NCBI GenBank assembly: GCA_027475525.1
Contig: JAMWFC010000094.1
Span: 1,624 to 65,623, forward strand
Length of the DNA stretch: 64,000 bases
Origin: Macrolepiota albuminosa
Lineage: Eukaryota > Basidiomycota > Agaricomycetes > Agaricales > Agaricaceae
Reading direction: 5' to 3'
In this document: one piece after another, positions 57,401 through 64,000 of the stretch
How the letters are laid out: every line of letters begins with the position of its first letter
Numbering within the stretch: the first letter of the stretch is position 1
Translations under genes and position numbers: made by a program
Notes under the pieces: generated by a model
What the model saw: only the letters and a program-made list of their open reading frames with translations
Told to the model about the DNA's origin: nothing
The model's database searches: none

Positions 57401-60070
57401 AGTAGATATACGATCTTCTGCACAAAGAATAGTGTGTAGAATTTCTAAGCGATCAGCAATAAAAATTTCTTCACTTGTACTGAATGCATCAGACAATATT
57501 TGGCAATATAAATTGTTGATCAACACTATTGCACTGGGAAGATATGAGGATGTTGTATCAATTGTAAAGTCAAGCAGCTTTCTCATTAAAATCTGCTTCT
57601 CTTCTGGAGTTCCTGATGATATGTACTTTACAGCTGTTGAAGCATAAATAAATAAACAATTTGCTTTATCACCAAGCTCTCGAAGTTCTGGCTTATTCAC
57701 AAAATCTGGAAGTTTTGCATTCAAATATATCATAATATCCATATCAGCATCTTCATGAGAAATATTCTGAAGATAACAAACTGAATCAGATGAAAATGAC
57801 TTGCACAATTCTGCAAGGTCAGGATCTGGTCGACTTGTTACAAGAAACTTTAACAAACTGAATCAGATGAAAATGACTTGCACAATTCTGCAAGGTCAGG
57901 ATCTGGTCGACTTGTTACAAGAAACTTGAGACCAGTCAAATGATTTTTTTCAATAGTAACAAGTAATTCCTTGAGAAATTCTGAGCCTCCTTTGTTTTCA
58001 ACTTCATCTAAAGCATCAATCACAATAAGATATGGTGGCAGAATAGAAGAATAACTAGTTATAACTTCCTTCCAAGGATTTACTAACAAATTTTGCATTT
58101 GTTTCTTTAAATCCTTGTCAACTGAGTCTTTATCTATATTTTCAAAAGACTTGGCAAAAAACTGTGAATGACGAGCAAGCTGATAAACAAGAGTAGGAAT
58201 GATATTTTTTTGGCTTCGTGTATCTTCAAATTGCCTAGAGCAAAAGAAACTAGCCTTCAATATTTGCAATACATTATTGCCCTCTTCAAAATCTTGAGCC
58301 ATGGTATAAGCAATTGTTGATTTTCCAGATCCTGCATGACCAGTCAGCCAAAAAACCTGTGGACTACTATTTGATGCATTTTGAGCCCAATTGCTAATTT
58401 TTTTAAGAATTTCAACACGTGTTCCTGGTGTGCATGGTTGACGAGACAGTGTTTGCACATCATCAGGATTAGCATCATATATAGCTCTGTGAGCATGGGG
58501 CCAGCCAGACAATTTCAATTGCTAAAGCTCAAATAAATATGCATTATATCAAAGTGGTTTTCAACAACTTACTTCCAGTAGTTTTTGTGATTCACAAATA
58601 TTTTTATCAATCTTCAACATTAATATTGACTAAAAAAACATGTTTAAAATTTTGACAAAGTAGTTGTATAAATATCCATGCCTGAAAAATCTTTGTTTGA
58701 TCATTGATATAATTGATAATGTGGTTTATTTTCAACTTGTTTTCTTCACTGTTCATAGTTCTGCTAATATAAGACTTTTTTGACATTTCCACAAGTTCTT
58801 CAAATTTATCATTTAATATTCTGCAATATATATCAACTTGACAATAATAGCAACAACATTAAACCTACTTTACAAAGCCTTTTATAACATTTTTCACGTC
58901 TGTATTTTCATCATTGATATTTGTTATAGCATTAAGAAAGTCTCTGATTCTTGCAAGCTGAAGATCAAGCTCATCATTATTGTTAGAAACAGCCTATAAC
59001 TACTTTTAATATATATCACAAATAAAATAAAAAACTCACATTTTTCAGCTCAATCAAAGCATTAAGAGTTGCAACAGGAGCTTGAAATGGAGTTCCAGAT
59101 AATGGTCTGTCAATCTTCTTGAGCAAGAGCTCAATTCCATTCAAAGCTGTGTGAAGTCCATCTTTTATCATGGTGTTTAAAGCATGATCTCTGGCGGAAG
59201 ATGCCTGAGATACAGTTAAACCACCACCATGACTTCCTCCTTCAGTAAAAACCATGAGCATCACTACTACATGTGTATATATTTAGTGAAATGTGGCATA
59301 CCCAATTCATTAGTGGAAGAAGCCTCAACCTGAAGCTTCATGTCAACTGTAATTTCATCAGTCTGTATTAAAGATTGGTAAATCAGTTGAATAGAATTAC
59401 CTGACGTCACATGTCTTTCTCCAGTTGACAAATCATCATCAGATTGACCCATATCAGTAGAAGCTTGGATTGTAAAACAATTGTTCAGATTCTTTAAAGT
59501 ATGAATGATCATCAATGACTGACTGGGACTTGTCGAACTTGAGGTAACTTGAGAAGCACGCATAACGGCTTCAGAAGTGGTCACTTTCAAAAGCATGGAG
59601 CAAGAGATGCAGATTTCATACTCACTGTTTCCTTCTACTATAGACCGAGCTGTATTTACACGGATAAAAGATGGGGTATCTTCACTAGTTGTCCCTTTTG
59701 AGGTCTGTTCAGGCCCACAATGACAGATGAAATGGACTTGAAACTCACTGAATCCAGTGTCTTCTCTGTTAGTTGGCGGTGTGGCCAATGAAGGCATGGA
59801 GGCAGAGACTTGGGTGCACATTGAGACACCCGGGCCTGGGTAGCGAAGATGGATGTACTAGTATGCTTACCTGTATTCATCGGGCCTGACAAGAACGAAG
59901 GTTGACTCGGAGAACCATGTCCGGGTACACGACGAGAATCTACTGCGAGAGAAACATTCGGGGCATTGACTTGGGTGCCTGCAGTACGACGCCTGAACAT
60001 TGAACGAAACCTTTGAATAATTCGTTGCCTCCTTGAAGAGGGCTTGTTGTCTTGCTGAGGAGTAGACATA
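54452..60070 (-). CDS. NLR-type gene: NACHT NTPase with C-terminal WD40 repeats
   Basis: ATG at 60070 opens MSTPQQDNKPSSRR. Predicted exons: 60070-59871, 59835-59749, 59704-59626, 59568-59401, 59362-59302, 59263-59040, 58993-58869, 58820 on, then the NACHT exon to 56822 and the WD40 exon from 56774 (intron 56775-56821). An N-terminal effector-like region contains TPFQAPVATLNALIEL. The NACHT has Walker A GHAGSGKST (58341-58315) and Walker B YLIVIDALDE (about 58032-58003). About 15 WD40 units follow, then a tail resembling other fungal NACHT-WD40 proteins (WLLPTQHRLIYVPES). Such STAND proteins sense ligands and trigger conidial or vegetative incompatibility or immune-like death. Two breaks: a 77-bp duplication at 57774-57927 and one extra base near 55820. 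Both may be assembly errors, so the gene may be intact. Confidence 0.85.
54650..56535 (-). repeat. WD40-coding tandem repeat, about 15 units of 126 bp
   Basis: Six units in the frame ending near 55809 and nine in the next frame; the frames meet at one extra base in GCACTCCC (normal GCATCCC) at 55817-55823. Unit consensus NGHTxxVTSVAFSPDGKS, then IVSGSxDKSxRVWxxSSGAQ. Variation is concentrated in the residues after NGHT, the residue after SGS, the residue after W and the end of the unit. The last unit is degenerate. Confidence 0.9.
57774..57927. repeat. 77-bp direct duplication 14 (in NACHT exon)
   Basis: Copies 57774-57850 and 57851-57927. The segment FLVTSRPDPDLAELCKSF is encoded twice in two open frames that overlap by seven bases; collapsing one copy gives one continuous NACHT frame from 58518 to 56786. 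Confidence 0.98.
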
Positions 60071-61500
60071 TTCAATGAGTAATAGAGCGATAAGGTGCAA
60101 GGAAAGATAGACAACAGTAGACTGCGGTTGCCCCAAGTACACGACAGTGTAGCCATGTTTGTGCATAAGCTCAATATGTCAAGACTTTCTCAATCACAAG
60201 TGGACAGCCTTGGGCCAAGTGACTTGCACGCAATCTAGGCACACATGCTGTTGCTGTTACCAGATCGAGCTTGTCATTCTCTCGCAGCACACAAGAATTC
60301 AATGGTACTCGCTTCATATCATCAATGCTACATATCTCATTCAGCCAACATAATTACCAAGCCAGCCATATAGCCAACATCACGACAAATAGTCCCGATC
60401 AAGCTCCAAGCAATGAAACATACTGTAAGAATTGTTAGCTCATAAGGCCCTAGACTGTGAATTTCGTTGTGGCGGTTAACTACAACGGACGTCGCCTGTT
60501 GCCCAACCTCGATGAAGCCATGCGCGACGAGAGTAAGCCTTGAGCCTTGCCGTTTTCTGTTGGGATCACTACATGCAGTTATGAAAGTCCTTGAAACAAT
60601 CACCGACCTTGACATCATACTCAATGAGCGCCCTGACCTCTCTTCCCTCAGCCTCCCCGCCCAACGACACATAAGCGGACGCGCAAGCACACTCTCCGGC
60701 TGAGAGGTCGCTGCCGATCCAGCTCTCACACAAGCCTCCTTGCAGACCTCGACCCTTCCAACAATCGATCCCGCCACCGCTCTCGCGGACGTCCTCCGCA
60801 CCATACAGCTGTGTAGTGGCGCCCCTGAGGGGCTCCGGCACCGGCAAAGGTAACGCAAAGGACACGGCTACACCATACATATTTGTCATCAGTGACTTCA
60901 CGCATTTGGCGCCATCGCAGCGGGAAATAACGTGTATTATCAGGTGCGTACTGTTTTTTTTCTTTGAAACACGTCATTGAAAGGGCATAGTCACGGCGCG
61001 CAACGTTCTTCGGCTCATCCACAGAGCGTAGCGAGGCAGCTGTCGGTTCTCGTTTCCATGAACCGTGCACCGTGAGCACTTATTTCCCATTGTACATGTG
61101 GTTCATGTCGTAGGTGCCTCCGAAGTGGTCTCGAACACGATCAGTAGGCGCGTCGAGAAGGTTGTCAGAGTAAACCACCTATTTAGTGAGTACGCAACGA
61201 GGAAGAGTTGATGGGCGGATACTCCTGACCTTCCCTTGACGAACTTCATTGGCGTCATCATCATTCAAATGGGGACCTCTTCAACCACCTTGTCTTCGGG
61301 AAGAGGCATCATCAATAATTTGGTAGTTTCCAATTGCACAACCATTCCAGGAAGATCGAAAATGCGTTGGTATAGTACCATCCTGCTGTTAGAACCGATC
61401 ATGCCTGAAAAAGATGCGGTGAGGGGTAGTTCCTCAGACGTCACTATTCACCTACACTTGCGTACTTCCATCCTGCTGTAAGACACGGTCTCTTGCAGGT
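60071..61500. other. No confident gene; possible exons on the minus strand
   Basis: Composition returns to CpG-rich. On the minus strand near 61440-61110 there are two exon-like blocks (MIGSNSRMVLYQRIFDLPG and VVYSDNLLDAPTDRVRDHF) separated by an intron-like stretch and containing one stop; I cannot name the family. Between 60171 and 61100 overlapping ORFs exist on both strands but none is convincing. Confidence 0.3.
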
Positions 61501-62903
61501 ACTATACTGCTTCATCAACTAACACTCACCACCGCTCTCCAAATTGATACTATACAAGTAAAAGTGTCCTTCCGGTGAGACGACCATCACGTGTGGAGTC
61601 GTCCTTAGCAGCATCAGCACGAGCAAGCGAAATAAATTAGTCAGCATTTATACAGAGTTCGTTATTACACGCACTGGCTAAGGGCGACAATACAGCGCGC
61701 ACCAGGCGCGGGGAGACGAAGGAAGGCAAAATCTTGCAAGGGCTCCCAGACCTCGGTGAGCGTCGTGGGGAGCTACCCGCCCACGGAGTGTGTGAGTGAT
61801 TTGGTCACTTGTATGGATTCTCGTCGCAGGCTTGAGCTACAGTGAGATTAGATTAGATTAGATTATGAGGGGAAGGGACGCACAAGACGCTTAGAGCGGG
61901 TTTCTTGTCGATAAATGTGTCGTAGCCTGTGTCTCTGCTGTCGATAGAGTTGGACTCTGTAGGCGGGCTCGCAGGCTGCGACGGAGACTGGGACTGCCGG
62001 CGCTGGGGGCCGAGCTTGAAAATATGTACGGTATCGTGTGCAGAGCTGACAGCGAGGAGTTAAAATTGAGAGAATATATACGTGCTTCCCGTGTGCCGCG
62101 GCGGAACTGGTAGACCTTTTTGGCTGCGGGGACGCTCCAGACGCGGATGACGGTGCCTTTGTCAGAGGCAGTGGCGAGGGTACCGGTGGAGTTGAAGGAG
62201 AGCAGGGAGATGGGGGACTTGTGTGCGCACACGACGTTTGCGACGGTGAGAGAGCGGGTGGAGAAGAGGAGGACGTCGCCGGAGGCCGGCGGGGGCAGGG
62301 AGCGAGGACGGGGAGGGGAGTGGGGCGGGTAGGCGAGGTACGAGTTGTCGGCAGAGGGATAGAGGTGCAGATTGCTGGGAAAGGTCAGCAAGGGCGAAGA
62401 AGGACAAGGTTGTTGGTTGTCTCGATGACATGGAGCAGACGCATGTTGGAGATGTCGTAGATGTAGATCTCGGCAGCAAGGACAATGACGAGGGTCTTGC
62501 GGTTCATCTTGACGGCGAGAATCGACGACGGGAACAGCAACTCGCAGATCATCGATTGGCGCTGTGGCCGTCAGCACGGGCAACTTGGACAGCAGCGAAG
62601 ACAAACCTTTGTGTTGACAATCTGAAGCTTACGTGGGCTCGACTCTGGCTGGTCAGCGGCACCCACGAGCGCAAGGAGCGACGTGCAGAAGAGCATTTCG
62701 ACGATACCACGCGCGCCTGTCAGCAGCGCACTCGCGGTCAGCACAGACGCACTCATGGTGTATACGCGCCCAAGTGGGTCGCAGTTTGTGATGCTGTATC
62801 CCGTCCGCGTCCCCACAGAGATGCAGCTGCAGCACCGTCAGCACCGCCCTCCCTGTGCAGCGACCACATACGAGAAATCCTGGTTAAAGTTGGCAAACAA
62901 CAT
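61500..62903 (-). pseudogene. PROPPIN (Atg18/WIPI-like) gene, broken
   Basis: ATG at 62903 starts MLFANFNQDF. Following exons encode [23 protein letters not shown] and [17 protein letters not shown], then [12 protein letters not shown] and [13 protein letters not shown], the PI3P-binding FRRG motif (about 62098-62110), [13 protein letters not shown](stop)LPTTLTEVW and VMVVSPEGHFYLYS. Introns of about 35-46 bp have GT..AG ends. Family role: beta-propeller that binds phosphatidylinositol 3-phosphate in autophagy and vacuole function. Several defects are seen: a one-base loss near 62375, a small loss near 62060, TAG in place of a tyrosine codon near 61775 and a stop near 61518. It therefore looks like a decaying copy, unless the sequence is poor here. 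Confidence 0.7.
61848..61866. repeat. GATTA microsatellite
   Basis: Short GATTA repeat, about four units, just downstream of a PROPPIN exon on the minus strand. Confidence 0.8.
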
Positions 62904-63309
62904 GAGTCCGTGGGAAGTTGCCCCTGATCAGGATCCCCGACTCTCTTACGTACTTGCTTGTATGGGCCGTTGCTAGCACGGCATGTCCGAGATCTATTTG
63001 TTGACATTGTTTTATACAGGCCCTAGGAAGCTCCCAAGAAACCTTGTCCGCAAAATAACAGATTTGAGGCAAAATTTTGACCAAATGTAAGTCCCAACTT
63101 TGTGGATTTGAGGCCTCTGATCATGCAAACTTTGTCCATAATATTGTGGATTTGAGGCCCTGCTGGATGAAATTTTTGAGATTTTGACAACAAAATTCTG
63201 AGCATTCAAGGCAATCTGATTTATGTATCAACTTGTTACATGTGTAATAGCACAAAAAATTGCATCATTGCTCCAATAATCCTCACCTCAGTAATTTTCA
63301 GTATGCCTG

Positions 63310-63741
63310 ATGAGGCAAAAACATGGGAAGCTCTCTTGCATAAGGTGTGAGGAAGGCGGCACATTTGCAATATTGAAATCAAGTCTTGCAGAGTATCTCG
63401 CCCCCCTCTCTGATGCACTGCCACATCTGAGCCAGAGAAATGTGACTGCTGTCCATCCACTGCTATGTGGATCATACATTATCATGCAGACAGAATGGCA
63501 TACCTATATCAGACAAGTTCTTGACATATATAAAAAGGGTGAGAGTTTGAGGTATGGCTCTGTTGATAGCTCAACAACACTGGAGAGCCTATCCTGGTTG
63601 TCACTTTATGTCTATCTTCCTCTCAGGGTGGTGAGACACAATAATCATCCTCTTACTAATATTTATATGTTTTTTCATAATGCTGGATCCACCAATTCTG
63701 ATGAAGAAAGTGATGAGGGATACAGACATCACCAGGCCTGA
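63310..63741 (+). CDS. Open frame inside the TIR element, unknown
   Basis: A 143-residue frame with a compact conserved-looking block (GSYIIMQTEWHTYI, VLDIYKKGESLRYGSVD, LSLYVYLPLRVV) and an acidic end. I do not recognise it as a transposase; it may be a captured or truncated gene, since the element is too small for a full enzyme. The frame could start at 63310 or upstream through an exon. Confidence 0.35.
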   Translation: MRQKHGKLSCIRCEEGGTFAILKSSLAEYLAPLSDALPHLSQRNVTAVHPLLCGSYIIMQTEWHTYIRQVLDIYKKGESLRYGSVDSSTTLESLSWLSLYVYLPLRVVRHNNHPLTNIYMFFHNAGSTNSDEESDEGYRHHQA

Positions 63742-63883
63742 GTTCACATGTAGTATCAACAGAAAGAAGTTCCATCTCCATATGCATGCCCACATTGACA
63801 ACATCACACCAGGCCTGAGTTCACATGTAGTATCAACAGAAAGAAGTTCCATCTCCATATGCATGCCCACATTGACAACATCA
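63730..63883. repeat. 77-bp direct duplication 15
   Basis: Copies 63730-63806 and 63807-63883, apparently identical, inside the TIR element. Confidence 0.96.
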
Positions 63884-64000
63884 TCTTTAACCTTGCATGC
63901 CCGATTTGAGGCCCCAAAAATTGCAGATTTGAGGCCAAGATATGGGAAATTTCTAAACAAGGTTTCTTGGGAGCTTCTCAGGGCCTTTTTATACTGATAT

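Larger units (their letters stand above)
63019..63985. mobile_element. Terminal-inverted-repeat element with subterminal GATTTGAGGC repeats
   Basis: The left end 63019-63047 and right end 63957-63985 are inverted repeats: GGCCCT, then two variable bases, then GAAGC TCCCAAGAAACCTTGT (about 27 of 29 match). Inside each end are direct copies of GATTTGAGGC (about 63062, 63107, 63146, 63903, 63925). CpG-poor relative to the flanking PROPPIN region. A target duplication could not be fixed. Length about 890 bp after removing the 77-bp duplication. Confidence 0.65.

Noticed and set aside
1..64000. tRNA or rRNA genes
   Set aside because: No cloverleaf-like region with A and B boxes or rRNA core sequence was noticed; a tRNAscan and Rfam search would be needed to be certain.

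Overview
The window looks like repeat-rich nuclear DNA of a filamentous basidiomycete, most likely an Agaricomycete. The grounds are short introns of about 35-60 bp, an Agaricomycete-type Helitron replicase, a NACHT-WD40 NLR gene, a PROPPIN (Atg18-like) relic and several Ty3/gypsy families including a chromodomain chromovirus. No rRNA, tRNA or CRISPR array was seen. Nothing supports a narrower taxon.

Layout: 1-2158 is the 3' half of a decayed gypsy pol. 2159-3176 is an LTR-like repeat (repeat A). 3588-5974 (-) is a multi-exon gene with a Zn2Cys6-like cysteine cluster. 6503-8837 is a second gypsy (LTR plus gag-protease) joined to a 5'-truncated Tc1/mariner copy, which itself sits in a truncated Helitron (9716-12110, -). 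12902-13994 (-) and 14683-17201 (-) are multi-exon genes of unknown function. The second is split: its first exons lie at 41169-41569, and 24 kb of chromovirus DNA (17202-41168) is inserted in one exon, flanked by CACCG/CACCA.

The 24-kb block is a same-strand chain of three chromovirus copies: LTR(41168-40341)-gag fragment-LTR(37557-36827)-gag/pro/pol-LTR(28748-27993)-gag/pro/pol/chromodomain-LTR(17927-17202). Two features are unusual: the pol polyprotein carries two retropepsin-like domains in tandem in both copies, and the last copy carries an antisense zinc-cluster gene between the chromodomain and the 3' LTR. The copies also hold a solo LTR of another family with a 5-bp duplication and a probable non-autonomous Helitron-like insertion.

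From 42.9 to 49 kb lie unknown multi-exon genes and a second zinc-cluster gene. 50.1-53.8 kb is a graveyard of gypsy, copia and chromovirus remnants almost devoid of CpG. 54452-60070 (-) is an NLR gene with NACHT and about 15 nearly identical WD40 repeats. 61.5-62.9 kb holds a broken PROPPIN gene. The end of the window is a small terminal-inverted-repeat element.

Two overlays affect all interpretation. First, fifteen direct duplications have a period of exactly 77 bp; in at least six coding cases, collapsing one copy restores the frame, so they are probably assembly scars. Second, many premature stops are TGA at positions where a sister copy has, or the context suggests, CGA, and several blocks are nearly CpG-free, consistent with methyl-CpG or RIP-like mutation.
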